A DNA stretch of 64,000 bases from Shewanella sp. MBTL60-112-B2 (GTDB taxonomy: Bacteria > Pseudomonadota > Gammaproteobacteria > Enterobacterales > Shewanellaceae): positions 1 through 64,000 of the forward strand of contig NZ_BPFA01000013.1 of NCBI RefSeq assembly GCF_019655055.1. Direction: 5' to 3'. Every line of letters starts with the position of its first letter. The first letter of the stretch is position 1. Position numbers and translations under genes: made by a program. Positions 1-9,758 of the stretch are shown one piece after another. The notes under the pieces were generated by a model that had not been told where the DNA came from, did not search any database, and saw only the letters and a program-made list of their open reading frames with translations.

Positions 1-65
1 ATCATATCTATTAATTTATGCTGAAAACATGTTCTAGCAACCAGCCTTAAACTTGGCAGTGACTA

Positions 66-1220
66 TTAACCGGTTTTCATATCGTTAACTGACTGCAACA
101 TTGCCCGGCTCTCGCGCTGGAATTGCGGCGCGAAGTCACCAAACCAACGCGAGACTTCAGCAAATTGCTCAACAAAAGCATCACGGTTGCCAGATTTTAA
201 AATCGACAGCGCCTGTGAGTAATTATCTAAGTAATCACCAATCGCCACTAAACTCTCTTCTTGAGCAAAGATAATGTCGGCGTATAGCTCAGGGCTTTGA
301 GCAAATAAGCGTCCAACCATCGCCAGCTCTAAACGATAAATTGGCGAGCTAAATTGCAGTAATGACTCAATATCGGCTTCTTCTTTATATAGGTTTAAGC
401 CATATACAAATGAGGAGAAGTGTCGCATCGCCTGCACTAACTGCATGGCTTTATCATGCTTACTAGGCTCAGCTTCAACAATACGCGCGCCCCAGATTTC
501 GATTTGCTCAATCAGCCATTGGTAAGCATCACTATCGCGGCCATGACACACCACCACAACTTGTTTAGCAAGGCTACCAACATCCGGGCCAAACATAGGA
601 TGTAAGCCAAGAACGGGGCCTGAATGCGCCGCAAGCATCGCCTCTACTGGCGCACCTTTAATCGATGTTAAGTCAGCTAGAATACAGTCTTTAGGTAGAT
701 TGGTTAGCTTGTCAGCAATCAGTTCACAGGTAATGTTAATTGGCACTGTCACTATCACTAAGCCTGCACCATCAAAAATGCTTTCGCTATTGACCCAGTC
801 ATCTTTATCTAAGCTTTTAACTTGGTAGCCAGACAAAGTGAGCATTTGCGAGAATAAGCCGCCAAGCTTACCTTCACCGCCCACTATCACCACATGGCCT
901 AAATCTTGTTTTACTTGCTTAAAGCCTACATCTTTTTCATTAAGGTAAGACTCTCGCATAAGGCGACGCAGAATATCTTCTATCAGTTGCGGCGCCACAT
1001 TCATCTCTTTAGCTTCAGCACGTCGCTTAGCCAGCATATTAGCTTCACGCTGCGGAGCATAAATTGGCAAACCTGCACCATGCTTGACCGCGCCAACTTG
1101 GGCGACTAAATCGAGTCGCTTTCTCAGTAAATGCAGTAGTTGCTGATCAACGCCATCAATCAAACCTCGTAGGTTTTCTAGCTCTGCGGTAGTTTTCTCA
1201 TTCATCAGTCTTTCTTCCAT
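66..1220 (-). CDS. tyrA: Bifunctional chorismate mutase / prephenate dehydrogenase (T-protein)
   Basis: Cytoplasmic tyrosine-pathway enzyme converting chorismate to prephenate and then, with NAD+, to 4-hydroxyphenylpyruvate. Residues 14-95 form the helical AroQ mutase domain ([19 protein letters not shown] resembles the E. coli start). The dehydrogenase follows, with a Rossmann glycine stretch GGEGKLGG at 114-121 and the signature HPMFGPD near 207-213. At 384 residues it is slightly longer than the usual ~373. An in-frame ATG at residue 6 (position 1205) is an alternative start. The chosen ATG overlaps the stop of the upstream DAHP synthase gene by one base, so the two genes are translationally coupled, as in the E. 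coli aroF-tyrA operon. Identification is secure. Confidence 0.95.
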   Translation of the reverse strand: MEERLMNEKTTAELENLRGLIDGVDQQLLHLLRKRLDLVAQVGAVKHGAGLPIYAPQREANMLAKRRAEAKEMNVAPQLIEDILRRLMRESYLNEKDVGFKQVKQDLGHVVIVGGEGKLGGLFSQMLTLSGYQVKSLDKDDWVNSESIFDGAGLVIVTVPINITCELIADKLTNLPKDCILADLTSIKGAPVEAMLAAHSGPVLGLHPMFGPDVGSLAKQVVVVCHGRDSDAYQWLIEQIEIWGARIVEAEPSKHDKAMQLVQAMRHFSSFVYGLNLYKEEADIESLLQFSSPIYRLELAMVGRLFAQSPELYADIIFAQEESLVAIGDYLDNYSQALSILKSGNRDAFVEQFAEVSRWFGDFAPQFQRESRAMLQSVNDMKTG

Positions 1221-2311
1221 CAGCCATTTGCTACTTTGAGCATATCAAATCGAGTCGGTAAAACCGGCGCTAACAGCTTAGCCCCTTCACGCAATAGGCA
1301 TTCAGTTGTCTGCCAATTAATGCAAGCATCTGTTACTGATACACCGTACGCAAGTTCATCCATTGCTAAATCACTACTTTGCTTACCCGCATTTAAGTGA
1401 CTTTCAAGCATAACACCAATAATTGATTTATTACCCAAAGCGATTTGGTTAAACACATCTTCACAAACCGGCTTTTGCTTATTGTGATCTTTTGAGGAAT
1501 TACCATGGCTACAATCAACAATTAAGCGCGCGCTTAATTTAGCAGCATGTAATTGTTGTTCGCACTCAGCCACACTCGCGGCATCGTAATTTGGCGTTTT
1601 ACCGCCACGTAAAATTACATGGCCGTCTGGGTTACCCGCGGTTTGTAATAACGCTACCTGCCCTTGCTGATTAATACCCATAAAACGATGACTGCTCGCC
1701 GCGGACTCAAGGGCATTGATGGCAACTCCAAGCTTACCATCGGTGCCATTTTTAAAACCTACAGGCATAGAAAGACCTGACGCCATTTCGCGGTGAGTCT
1801 GTGATTCAGTGGTACGTGCACCAATCGCTGACCAAGTGATGAGCTCTGACATGTACTGCGGGCTAATAGGGTCGAGTGCCTCAGTGGCAACTGGCAATTC
1901 AAGTTCAGCCAGCCAAATCATTAGCTCGCGTGCTTTTCTAAGGCCTTTATCGACATCGAAAGATTCATCCATATCAGGATCGTTGATCATGCCTTTCCAG
2001 CCAACCGTAGTGCGCGGCTTTTCGAAGTAAACACGCATCAGTACAAAAAACTGATCACCGAGTTCATCATGTAGCTTCTTGAGCTTAAGCGCGTACTCTT
2101 TTGCGGCATCAATATCGTGGATTGAGCAAGGGCCTGAGATCACCAATACGCGATTATCACGTTTGTGCACGATATCTGATACCGTTTTACGCGCATTCAG
2201 TACATATTGGTATGCATGCTTAGACAGAGGCAATTCACGCTTTAGCTCTTCTGGAGTCACTAACACTTGTTCTGAACTGATATGGACATTGTTAATTGTA
2301 TCTTGTTGCAT
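1220..2311 (-). CDS. aroF: 3-deoxy-7-phosphoheptulonate synthase, Tyr-sensitive type
   Basis: First enzyme of the shikimate pathway, condensing phosphoenolpyruvate and erythrose 4-phosphate. The class I signature GPCSIHD carries the metal-binding Cys at residue 62, followed by [15 protein letters not shown] and [19 protein letters not shown], all typical of AroF/AroG. Coupling to tyrA and closest resemblance to E. coli AroF point to the tyrosine-regulated isozyme; feedback specificity is inferred. I start at the ATG at 2311, which has AGGTGG five bases upstream. A GTG three codons earlier is possible. It is the first gene of a two-gene operon read towards lower coordinates. Confidence 0.94.
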   Translation of the reverse strand: MQQDTINNVHISSEQVLVTPEELKRELPLSKHAYQYVLNARKTVSDIVHKRDNRVLVISGPCSIHDIDAAKEYALKLKKLHDELGDQFFVLMRVYFEKPRTTVGWKGMINDPDMDESFDVDKGLRKARELMIWLAELELPVATEALDPISPQYMSELITWSAIGARTTESQTHREMASGLSMPVGFKNGTDGKLGVAINALESAASSHRFMGINQQGQVALLQTAGNPDGHVILRGGKTPNYDAASVAECEQQLHAAKLSARLIVDCSHGNSSKDHNKQKPVCEDVFNQIALGNKSIIGVMLESHLNAGKQSSDLAMDELAYGVSVTDACINWQTTECLLREGAKLLAPVLPTRFDMLKVANG

Positions 2312-2662
2312 AATAACCACCTGCTTATCTCTAATCCGCTTCCCGCGTCAACGACTTTTTCTACACTGAAGAACGTCTCAACTCATATGAACCAAACTAC
2401 CAAAGTAATATTGTAACGGTACACCATTACACCTTGTAAGCACTATGCCTATTCGGCGATATAAGATCAAGTGCAATTTAAATAAATGAAAAATTCTAAT
2501 CTAGCAGTGGGCAAGCTGAAGGAAAGAGAACAAAACGAGGAGGTGGCTGCTTGAGCCAAAACAGACAGCTCTGTCAGTTTTGACTTATTTTAGGCAACAA
2601 AAAACCGCCATATAGGCGGTTTCTCGTGCGAACACTGCATCTTTTTTTTAGCGAGTACTAAA
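2312..2662. other. Intergenic: aroF leader side and rplS 3' side
   Basis: About 350 bases without a gene between aroF and rplS, both on the minus strand. It holds the rplS operon terminator at the right end (2602-2622). Near 2412-2431 lies an imperfect palindrome (TGTAA ... TTACA) that resembles a TyrR box but has an 8-base rather than 6-base spacer. No open frame with a ribosome binding site is seen. Confidence 0.6.
2602..2622 (-). terminator. Rho-independent terminator of the rpsP-rplS operon
   Basis: Perfect 8-bp stem AAACCGCC / GGCGGTTT with a 5-base loop, about 40 bases past the rplS stop. On the minus strand it is followed by a run of T residues. It closes the rpsP-rimM-trmD-rplS operon. 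Confidence 0.85.
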
Positions 2663-3016
2663 TTACTTAGTAGCAAGCTTCTCACGGATACGTGCAGACT
2701 TGCCTGAACGATCACGTAGGTAGTAAAGCTTAGCACGACGAACACGGCCGCGACGCTTAACTTCGATGCTAGAGATGATTGGGCTGTGAGTCTGGAACGC
2801 ACGCTCAACACCTTCACCATTAGAGATTTTACGTACTGTGAATGCAGAGTGAACGCCGCGGTTACGCTTAGCGATTACAACGCCTTCAAACGCCTGTAGA
2901 CGCTCTTTACCGCCTTCTACAACACGTACTTTAACAACTACTGTATCACCGGCACCAAATTGTGGTACGTCGGTTTTCATTTGCTCTTCGTTGAGCATTT
3001 TGATGATGTTATTCAT
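2663..3016 (-). CDS. rplS: 50S ribosomal protein L19
   Basis: Large-subunit protein at the 30S-50S interface. The 117-residue product has the L19 hallmarks: [20 protein letters not shown] near the N-terminus, [20 protein letters not shown], and the basic stretch [19 protein letters not shown]. Length is normal. It is the last gene of the rpsP-rimM-trmD-rplS operon, 36 bases after trmD and followed by a clear terminator. Identification is certain from length, motifs and order. Confidence 0.98.
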   Translation of the reverse strand: MNNIIKMLNEEQMKTDVPQFGAGDTVVVKVRVVEGGKERLQAFEGVVIAKRNRGVHSAFTVRKISNGEGVERAFQTHSPIISSIEVKRRGRVRRAKLYYLRDRSGKSARIREKLATK

Positions 3017-3052
3017 TAAATAAACTCCATACTAGTAATAACTGCGCTTCGA

Positions 3053-3799
3053 CTAATCATCTTGTTTGATGCTGTCAACAAATTCGGCTAAAAGCTTCTC
3101 TTGTTCGCCAGTCAGAGCTAGATTTTCAAGTAATTCTGGTCGTCTCAACAAAGTCCTACCTAGGCTTTGCTGTAAACGCCAGCGTCTAATATGTTCGTGG
3201 TTGCCACTTAGCAATACGGCTGGAACATCCAGTCCATCCAAACTTTCAGGACGCGTATAGTGGGGACAATCCAGTAATCCGTCAGAGAAAGAATCTTGCT
3301 CTGCAGAAGCTTGTTTTCCTAGCACGCCAGGAACCAATCTTGAAACTGAATCAATCAGAGTCATCGCTGGAAGTTCACCGCCCGAAAGCACGTAATCCCC
3401 TATCGACCACTCTTCGTCCACTTCAGTTTGAATAATGCGTTCATCAACACCTTCGTATCGACCACACACTAAAACCAAACTGGATGATTTTGCTAACTCT
3501 TCAACGCCTTGCTGTGTCAGCTTACGGCCCTGAGGAGACAGGTAAATCACCTTTGCCTCTTTTCCAGCTGCAGCTTTCGCCGCATGGATGGCATCACGTA
3601 AAGGCTGCACCATCATCAACATTCCAGGGCCACCACCGTAAGGGCGGTCATCCACTGTTTTATGTTTATCATGGGTGAAATCACGAGGATTCCACGTTTG
3701 CAACTCTAGTAACCCTTTGCTAACTGCACGACCCGTTACACCAAAGTCTGTTACGGCACGAAACATCTCGGGAAACAGGGTTACTACCCCTAACCACAT
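3053..3799 (-). CDS. trmD: tRNA (guanine-N1-)-methyltransferase
   Basis: SAM-dependent SPOUT methylase forming m1G37 in tRNAs, which prevents frameshifting. The 248-residue sequence opens with the family-typical [13 protein letters not shown], then has [12 protein letters not shown] and [11 protein letters not shown]. The trefoil-knot segment [20 protein letters not shown] binds SAM. Length matches the family (246-255). It lies between rimM (15-base gap) and rplS (36-base gap) in the standard gammaproteobacterial order. Confidence 0.97.
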
Positions 3800-3814
3800 A
3801 TGTTGTACCTCGAC

Positions 3815-4345
3815 TTAAAAGTCCGGATCCCAATCCACTAAAATCTGTTTTGCTGCCAAGTCCACCTTTTGGATGAACTGGTCAGTAACAAAGGGAATCA
3901 TACGTTCCGCTTTGCCAAAGCCATCTTTCGCGTTTGCTTTAACTAGAAGTACGTCATTCGATCCTGTTTCCACGATCTCCTGCACTGTACCCATGTTGTA
4001 GCCTTTGGTATTAGTGACTTCACAGCCTATAAGATCTCGCCAGTAGAATTCATCTTCTGGTAAGTCTTGCATCTGATCAGCTGGCACAGCAATCTCACAA
4101 TTAGTAAGCGCTTGCGCCTCATCCCGTGTTGATACGCCTTCAAGACAAGCAACTACGGCTTTACCTTGGAAACGCCACTGGGCGACTTTAACCTCGCGCC
4201 ATTCGCCTTGTTCTTTAATAAGCCAAGGTGAATAGTCAAAGATACCTTCAACAGAGTCGGTATAGGTAGTGATCTTCAACCAACCTTTAATGCCATAACT
4301 TGAACCGATTTTGCCAAGGATGACGGGTTCTTGTTTACTACTCAT
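3815..4345 (-). CDS. rimM: 16S rRNA processing protein RimM
   Basis: Ribosome maturation factor that binds S19 and assists late 30S assembly. The 176-residue product shows the N-terminal RimM beta-barrel ([22 protein letters not shown]) and a C-terminal PRC barrel ([11 protein letters not shown], then [17 protein letters not shown], ending [14 protein letters not shown]). I use the ATG at 4345; one codon earlier is a TTG. An AAGG lies nine bases upstream of the ATG. It sits 20 bases after rpsP and 15 before trmD, so it is co-transcribed with both. Confidence 0.96.
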   Translation of the reverse strand: MSSKQEPVILGKIGSSYGIKGWLKITTYTDSVEGIFDYSPWLIKEQGEWREVKVAQWRFQGKAVVACLEGVSTRDEAQALTNCEIAVPADQMQDLPEDEFYWRDLIGCEVTNTKGYNMGTVQEIVETGSNDVLLVKANAKDGFGKAERMIPFVTDQFIQKVDLAAKQILVDWDPDF

Positions 4346-4365
4346 CAATCTATACCTTAACGCTA

Positions 4366-4617
4366 TTAAGCAGCAGCTTTACGAGCGTCTTTGATCAGTT
4401 TTGCTACACGATCAGTAGTAGCAGCACCGTTAGCAACCCAATGCTCAACACGGTCAAGATCTAAGCGTAGAGCTTCTTCTTGGCCACGAGCTACAGGGTT
4501 AAAAAAGCCAACGCGCTCGATGAAACGACCGTCACGGGCGTTACGGCTGTCAGCTACAACGATGTTATAAAATGGACGCTTTTTTGCGCCGCCACGAGCT
4601 AAACGAATGGTAACCAT
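4366..4617 (-). CDS. rpsP: 30S ribosomal protein S16
   Basis: Small-subunit assembly protein. The 83-residue chain [20 protein letters not shown] with [18 protein letters not shown] is diagnostic for S16. The frame stays open 12 codons upstream, but no known S16 has such an extension. The ATG at 4617 gives the family length and has AGGA about ten bases upstream. It is the first gene of the rpsP-rimM-trmD-rplS operon; a candidate sigma-70 promoter lies at 4712-4739. Confidence 0.98.
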
Positions 4618-4711
4618 GCGTTTGGTATCCTCTAATGATTTGCTTTTTATCAAGCAAAAATAAAAACTGAAACTCCGTGTTCGCGAAGAGCCCCAGATAG
4701 AAAGCCGGCAG

Positions 4712-4739
4712 ATTTTACCTGACTGACCGACGAATGCAA
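4712..4739 (-). promoter_or_regulatory. Candidate sigma-70 promoter of the rpsP operon
   Basis: On the minus strand TTGCAT is followed after 16 bases by TAAAAT and then a GC-rich discriminator (CTGCCGGC). This layout is usual for stringently controlled ribosomal promoters. The start of rpsP is about 95 bases downstream. Assigned by eye; no transcript data. Confidence 0.5.
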
Positions 4740-4770
4740 CCGTAATCGGCGTTTTTTACGCCTAAAACGA

Positions 4771-4807
4771 TTTACAGACCAGAGTGAGTTTCACTCTAGT
4801 CTGTAAA
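4771..4807 (-). terminator. Strong hairpin downstream of ffh
   Basis: A long inverted repeat: TTTACAGAC, one mismatch, AGAGTGA, three-base loop, TCACTCT, GTCTGTAAA. It begins 27 bases past the ffh stop and lies just upstream of the rpsP promoter. The T-run after it on the minus strand is weak (CGTTTT), so termination is likely but may be partial. Confidence 0.6.
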
Positions 4808-4834
4808 TTTAGCTTTGCGGAATATTATAAATGC

Positions 4835-6208
4835 CTAGCGACCGGGCATTTTCATGCCTGGTGGAAGCATACCACTCATGCCACGCATCATTTTTTTCAT
4901 GCCGCCTTTTGAAGACATTTTTTTCATCATCTTCTGCATCTGCGTAAACTGTTTCAATAAACGGTTCACGTCTTGAATTTGTGTGCCGCTGCCCATCGCG
5001 ATTCTGCGCTTGCGCGAACCTTTAATGATATCTGGACGTTGGCGCTCGCCTGGTGTCATAGAATTGATAATCGCTTCCATCTGCCCAGTCATTTTGCCAT
5101 CTTGAACTTGAGCAAGTGCTTCAGGTGGTAATTGACCCACACCCGGTAGCTTCTCAATCATGTTCATCATGCCGCCCATGTTTTTCATCTGCTGTAGTTG
5201 TTCACGGAAATCTTCTAAATCAAAATTTCCACCTTTCTTCACTTTAGCAGCCAGCTTCATGGCTTTTTCTTGGTCTACGCCGCGCTCAACCTCTTCAATA
5301 AGAGAAAGTACGTCGCCCATACCAAGAATACGTGAAGCAACACGATCAGGGTGGAAAGCTTCTAGTGCGTCGGTTTTTTCACCTACACCCAAGAACTTAA
5401 TTGGCTTACCTGTGATGTGACGAATCGATAGCGCTGCACCACCGCGTGCATCACCGTCAACCTTAGTTAGAACCACACCCGTTAGCGGTAGTGCTTCATT
5501 AAAGGCTTTGGCTGTATTTGCCGCATCTTGACCTGTCATGGCGTCAACCACAAACAGTGTCTCAACCGGTTTTACTGCAGCGTGAAGCTCTTTGATTTCA
5601 TCCATCATGGCTTCATCGACGTGCAAACGACCTGCAGTATCGACAATAACCACATCAATGAACTTCAGCTTAGCGTGTGCAATTGCTGCATTAGCAATAT
5701 CGACTGGCTTCTGGCTAACATCTGATGGGAAAAATTGAACTTCAACTTCAGCCGCTAAGGTTTCTAGCTGCTTGATCGCTGCTGGTCGATATACATCGGC
5801 AGATACAACAAGAACTGATTTCTTTTCGCGCTCGCGTAAGAACTTAGACAGTTTAGCAACACTGGTTGTTTTACCCGCACCTTGCAAACCCGCCATCATA
5901 ATCACAGCTGGAGGCTGCGCCGATAGGTCCAAAGCTTCGTTTGCTTCACCCATCGCATTTTCAAGTTCGCTTTGTACGATCTTAATAAAGGCTTGGCCTG
6001 GACTTAGACTCTTGGAAACCTCTTGTCCAACAGCGCGTTCTTTAACGCTATTTACGAATTCACGAACCACAGGCAAGGCAACATCGGCCTCAAGAAGAGC
6101 CATGCGGACTTCGCGTAAGGTTTCCTTAACGTTTTCTTCCGTTAAGCGACCACGGCCACTGATATTTTTCAGAGTCCGTGACAATCTGTCAGTTAAGTTC
6201 TCAAACAT
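4835..6208 (-). CDS. ffh: Signal recognition particle protein Ffh
   Basis: SRP54-type GTPase that binds 4.5S RNA and signal sequences of nascent inner-membrane proteins and docks with FtsY. The 457-residue chain has the N domain (1-~90), the G domain with P-loop GLQGAGKT at 107-114, DTAGRLH and TKVDGDARGG, and a methionine-rich M domain ending MKKMMRGMSGMLPPGMKMPG. Length is normal. It is monocistronic here: a strong hairpin follows it, and ypjD is divergent upstream. Confidence 0.98.
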   Translation of the reverse strand: MFENLTDRLSRTLKNISGRGRLTEENVKETLREVRMALLEADVALPVVREFVNSVKERAVGQEVSKSLSPGQAFIKIVQSELENAMGEANEALDLSAQPPAVIMMAGLQGAGKTTSVAKLSKFLREREKKSVLVVSADVYRPAAIKQLETLAAEVEVQFFPSDVSQKPVDIANAAIAHAKLKFIDVVIVDTAGRLHVDEAMMDEIKELHAAVKPVETLFVVDAMTGQDAANTAKAFNEALPLTGVVLTKVDGDARGGAALSIRHITGKPIKFLGVGEKTDALEAFHPDRVASRILGMGDVLSLIEEVERGVDQEKAMKLAAKVKKGGNFDLEDFREQLQQMKNMGGMMNMIEKLPGVGQLPPEALAQVQDGKMTGQMEAIINSMTPGERQRPDIIKGSRKRRIAMGSGTQIQDVNRLLKQFTQMQKMMKKMSSKGGMKKMMRGMSGMLPPGMKMPGR

Positions 6209-6613
6209 TATCCAGTTCTTTACCGTTTAAAATTACTATTGATGGGGCTGTATTATAGCGATGCCCAGATATTATGCTACAGAATGAAGCAAGTTACTTT
6301 TACAACTAAGAGCAGTGAAACGTAAAAAGTGACTAAAAATTGGTTATTAGATAAAAAATCGACCTATTTTTGCAACCAAGGTCACTGCCCAAAGCCCATT
6401 AGCTCATGCTATTCTACACCATAATGTTACATGCTAACTTAGTGTTTAAAGTCTAAATAACTTTTGTGGTTAGAATCGACACGATATTTTAGTTCATCAG
6501 TGATTTAACTCCTGCTTGAATCAGGCTAGTATGCAAGTCGTTGGTCAGCTTTGCTTAAACATAAGAGCATGTGTTAGCGCATCAAGTTCATAAAACAAAT
6601 AGGTTAATACTCA
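6209..6613. other. Divergent ffh / ypjD intergenic region
   Basis: 405 bases without a gene between divergently transcribed ffh and ypjD. It holds a candidate ffh promoter near 6252-6279 and presumably the ypjD promoter. No coding frame or clear repeat is seen. Confidence 0.5.
6252..6279 (-). promoter_or_regulatory. Candidate ffh promoter
   Basis: A perfect -10 hexamer TATAAT reads on the minus strand at 6257-6252, 44 bases before the ffh start. The -35 (TAGCAT, 16-base spacer) is poor, so only the -10 is convincing. Confidence 0.4.
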
Positions 6614-7402
6614 ATGGTCATTTTTTCAGCTTCAGCCATGTTGTTTTACAGTATTGCTTTAGTTCTCGTCGCCAGCCGACTTTTTCACGCTGACGGTCCA
6701 AACAGAAAATTAGTTGCTGGCGTTGCCGCGATTGGTGTAGTTCTGCATGCAGCAGCGCTATCTCAAGCCATTATGACAAGTGATGGGCAAAACTTCAGCC
6801 TAACCAATGTTATCTCAATGGTTAACTGGATTATTACCTTCAGCTTTACCATTTTACTATTTAGACTCAAAGTAATTGTCGTATTACCTGTGGTCTATGC
6901 CTGTTCAGTGATCTCTGTCGCTCTACTTTGGTTAGTGCCACCCGAGTACATAATTCATTTTGAGATCCATCCAGACGTCTTAGTCCACGTTGTATTGTCA
7001 TTAATGGCCTATAGTGCGCTGATGATTGCTGCTCTGTATGCAATTCAGTTAGCCATTATTCAGAACCGTCTTAAGAACAAAAAAATTGTCATGACATCGG
7101 CTATGCCACCACTAATGACGGTTGAAAAGCAGCTTTATCATTTGGTGATTGTTGGGGTGATTTTATTGAGCTTGTCGTTAGCAACTGGCTTTATTTTCCT
7201 CGATGATATGTTTGAAGAAGGCAAAGGTCACAAAGCTGTATTATCGATTATGGCTTGGTGCGTCTATATCGCCATGTTAGCTCAACAATACTGGGTAGGT
7301 TGTCGTATTAGAGCTGCGGTTGCTTACACGTTAACCGGTGGCGTTCTATTATCATTGGCCTATTTTGGCGCCCGCGTTGTTAAAGAGCTAATCCTCAACT
7401 AA
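6614..7402 (+). CDS. ypjD: YpjD-like inner-membrane protein, cytochrome c assembly (CcmC/CcsA) family
   Basis: A 262-residue polytopic membrane protein with about eight hydrophobic helices, related to the heme-handling CcsA/CcmC superfamily. Visible features are the hydrophobic N-terminus, the segment HFEIHPDVLVHVVLSLMAYS in the middle with two histidines in the helix region, and a C-terminal helix pair. E. coli YpjD has the same size and neighbourhood (divergent from ffh, upstream of corB/yfjD). Its molecular function is not settled; a heme role is inferred from family membership only. Confidence 0.8.
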   Translation: MVIFSASAMLFYSIALVLVASRLFHADGPNRKLVAGVAAIGVVLHAAALSQAIMTSDGQNFSLTNVISMVNWIITFSFTILLFRLKVIVVLPVVYACSVISVALLWLVPPEYIIHFEIHPDVLVHVVLSLMAYSALMIAALYAIQLAIIQNRLKNKKIVMTSAMPPLMTVEKQLYHLVIVGVILLSLSLATGFIFLDDMFEEGKGHKAVLSIMAWCVYIAMLAQQYWVGCRIRAAVAYTLTGGVLLSLAYFGARVVKELILN

Positions 7403-7418
7403 GCTGCACCCATTGATA

Positions 7419-7446
7419 TTTGACCCACCCATCATGGTGGGTCAAA
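7419..7446 (+). terminator. Hairpin after ypjD
   Basis: A perfect 11-bp stem (TTTGACCCACC / GGTGGGTCAAA) with a six-base loop, 16 bases past the ypjD stop. It has no following T-run, so it may stabilise the 3' end rather than terminate on its own. Confidence 0.5.
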
Positions 7447-7545
7447 CTTGACACCCTCTTCAAAGTTCTGTAATTACTAATTTCATAGTGCTTTTTGAGC
7501 TTTAATATTCGCCCCTTTCTTTAAACAACAGCGGAGTTCCAACGT

Positions 7546-8826
7546 TTGGACGATATATCCACTGGCGTACTTTTATCTATTCTGTTCGTCTTAATTTTAC
7601 TGTCTGCTTATTTCTCTGGCTCAGAAACTGCCATGATGTCGCTTAACCGCTACCGCCTGCGTCACTTGGCAAATAGCGGCCACAAAGGGGCTAAACGCGC
7701 CATCGTCATGCTTGAACGCCCAGACAGGCTTATTGGGCTAATCCTTATTGGCAATAATCTGGTTAATATTTTAGCCTCAGCTATCGCGACTCTTATTGGA
7801 ATGCGTTTGTTTGGTGATGTGGGGGTCGCCATCTCGACCGGTGTGTTAACTTTAGTCGTATTGGTTTTTGCAGAAGTCACGCCAAAAACCGTTGCCGCAC
7901 TTCACCCTGAACGTATCGCCTTTCCCTCTACTTTAATTCTTCGCGTGCTATTAATCGTGTTATCGCCCTTTGTTAAAGTCGTTAATTTTATCACTTCAAG
8001 CTTTTTACGCTTGCTTGGCATTCACTCAGTAAAAGCCAGTGACGCACTTAGTCAGGAAGAGTTACGCACGGTAGTCAATGAAGCTGGCGCACTAATTCCA
8101 CAGCGTCACCAAGAGATGCTGCTATCGATTATGGATCTTGAAAAAGTCACCGTTGATGACATCATGATCCCGCGTAATGAACTCTACGCAATTAATATCA
8201 ATGATGATTTTAAGAGCATCAACAAACAGGTCATTCAAAGCCCACACACACGTGTTTTACTTTATCGTGATACCGTTGATGATGCAGTGGGTTTTGTTCA
8301 TCTAAGAGATGCCCTGCGTTTACAATCCAAAGGACAGTTCAGTAAATCATCCCTGCTACGTGCGGTAAAAGAGCTGTACTTTATCCCTGAAGCCACGCCA
8401 CTCAATGTGCAGTTATCCAACTTTCAACAGAACAAAGAACGTATCGGCCTAGTTGTCGATGAATATGGTGATATACAGGGCTTAGTTACACTTGAAGATA
8501 TCTTAGAAGAGATAGTTGGAGACTTTACTACCTCTATGGTAACCACACCAAGTGAAGACATTACTCCACAACAAGATGGTAGTTACTTGATTGAAGCGAG
8601 TATTAACATCCGCGATCTCAACAAAGAGATGAGTTGGCACTTTCCTATTGATGGCCCTAAAACCATCAATGGCCTTGTACTTGAGTACCTTGAAGAGATC
8701 CCGGAGCCAAATACTTCAATGCGCTTATACGGTTACCCATTAGAAGTGATAGATGTTGCTGACAATATGATTAAAACAGTTAGAGTGATGCCGCAACATT
8801 ATCGACCGCCTAAAACGGCTGGCTAA
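7546..8826 (+). CDS. corB: CNNM/CorB-family membrane protein with CBS pair and CorC domain
   Basis: Related to E. coli YfjD and to CNNM/CorB magnesium transporters. The 426 residues divide into an N-terminal DUF21 membrane domain (about four helices; PKTVAALHPERIAFP near 110-125), a cytosolic CBS-domain pair (about 195-325, with DIMIPRNELYAI and LEDILEEIVGDF), and a C-terminal CorC/HlyC domain. The start is TTG at 7546 with GGAG nine bases upstream; no ATG nearby gives a full membrane domain. Ion specificity (Mg2+/Co2+) is inferred from the family. Confidence 0.85.
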   Translation: MDDISTGVLLSILFVLILLSAYFSGSETAMMSLNRYRLRHLANSGHKGAKRAIVMLERPDRLIGLILIGNNLVNILASAIATLIGMRLFGDVGVAISTGVLTLVVLVFAEVTPKTVAALHPERIAFPSTLILRVLLIVLSPFVKVVNFITSSFLRLLGIHSVKASDALSQEELRTVVNEAGALIPQRHQEMLLSIMDLEKVTVDDIMIPRNELYAININDDFKSINKQVIQSPHTRVLLYRDTVDDAVGFVHLRDALRLQSKGQFSKSSLLRAVKELYFIPEATPLNVQLSNFQQNKERIGLVVDEYGDIQGLVTLEDILEEIVGDFTTSMVTTPSEDITPQQDGSYLIEASINIRDLNKEMSWHFPIDGPKTINGLVLEYLEEIPEPNTSMRLYGYPLEVIDVADNMIKTVRVMPQHYRPPKTAG

Positions 8827-8850
8827 TCGAGTGCAGCTCTATTCACAAAT

Positions 8851-8875
8851 AAAAAGGCGCTTTTGCGCCTTTTTA
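8851..8875. terminator. Bidirectional terminator between corB and the Mpo1-like gene
   Basis: AAAAAGGCGC, loop TTTT, GCGCCTTTTT. The stem is flanked by A and T runs, so it can terminate corB on the plus strand and the convergent minus-strand gene ending at 8924. Confidence 0.85.
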
Positions 8876-8923
8876 ACTATTTAACAGACCCATCCTTAAT
8901 AACGTTGACACTTTTCAAACCGT

Positions 8924-9463
8924 TTAAACGGCTTTTCTTGCCACTTCTAACGCTCTGCGTTTATCTCGCGCTAAAGGCGTAATGTCAGCTAACAGCTTCT
9001 TCTCCAGACCCAACATAAAATACACCTCTGCCATCAAAAAGAACGGGCCGATTAATAACTGATTCAAATCATCGACAAAAGCGGGCTTGGCTTTCTCGTA
9101 ATGGTGACCCACAAACTGGATCAGCCAACCAAAAAAAAAGACAACGACCGCTATCCATATCGCATTGGGAATTTGCGCTACTAGGCTCGATGTATAAAGT
9201 ACTGGGATGATAAAAAGGGTCAAACCAATTGTGAGTCTGGCATGCAACAAGAAATAGTAGATAAGCACAGCGACTGTGAAAATCGTGGCGACATTAAAGC
9301 TAATGACAGGATCATTTAAGACTGCAAAATTAAGCGGGATTAGATTCAATAATAAAAACAGCGACCAAATAATCAGTGGTACTCCCACAAAATGAGTTCG
9401 GATATTTTTAGGGTTCAAATGGACACTTTTATAGGTTGATAACTGTTCTTCAGCGGATTTCAT
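8924..9463 (-). CDS. Mpo1-like (DUF962) membrane protein
   Basis: A 179-residue protein of the DUF962/Mpo1 family, whose yeast member is an Fe2+-dependent dioxygenase in 2-hydroxy fatty acid alpha-oxidation. Visible features are the N-terminal motif YKSVHLNPKNIRTHFVGVPL (family His residues), a repeat of hydrophobic helices, and the later HHYEKAKPAFVDDLNQLLIGP segment, matching the usual second histidine motif (GHxxxExxxPA). It is monocistronic, convergent with corB. Enzymatic activity in bacteria is inferred only. Confidence 0.78.
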   Translation of the reverse strand: MKSAEEQLSTYKSVHLNPKNIRTHFVGVPLIIWSLFLLLNLIPLNFAVLNDPVISFNVATIFTVAVLIYYFLLHARLTIGLTLFIIPVLYTSSLVAQIPNAIWIAVVVFFFGWLIQFVGHHYEKAKPAFVDDLNQLLIGPFFLMAEVYFMLGLEKKLLADITPLARDKRRALEVARKAV

Positions 9464-9758
9464 CTGCTCTTCTCCATATAGGCTTGCGAGGTTTGATGCC
9501 TAGCTCTTAGTATCTAACTGACGACGGTATTTGGCTCAACATGACATGAGTTGCGTCAATGCCGCGATAGTTTGTTGTTAGCACTTAGATTAACCGAGAT
9601 TAACCGCCGCCGAATTTAACTAAATATTAACCTAATGGATCTTTCCACATTTTAATAGAGTAAAAGTTCAAAATAGCGTTTTAGGCTGCATCGCTCACCA
9701 ATAAAGCAGCTTATGCTGACTCACAGCCCTCATCGCAAAGGTAGAATCACTCTGGCAC

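Noticed and set aside
5772..6230. Open frame of 152 codons on the plus strand opposite ffh
   Set aside because: Lies wholly antisense to a certain gene, has no family resemblance and follows the codon pattern of ffh in reverse.
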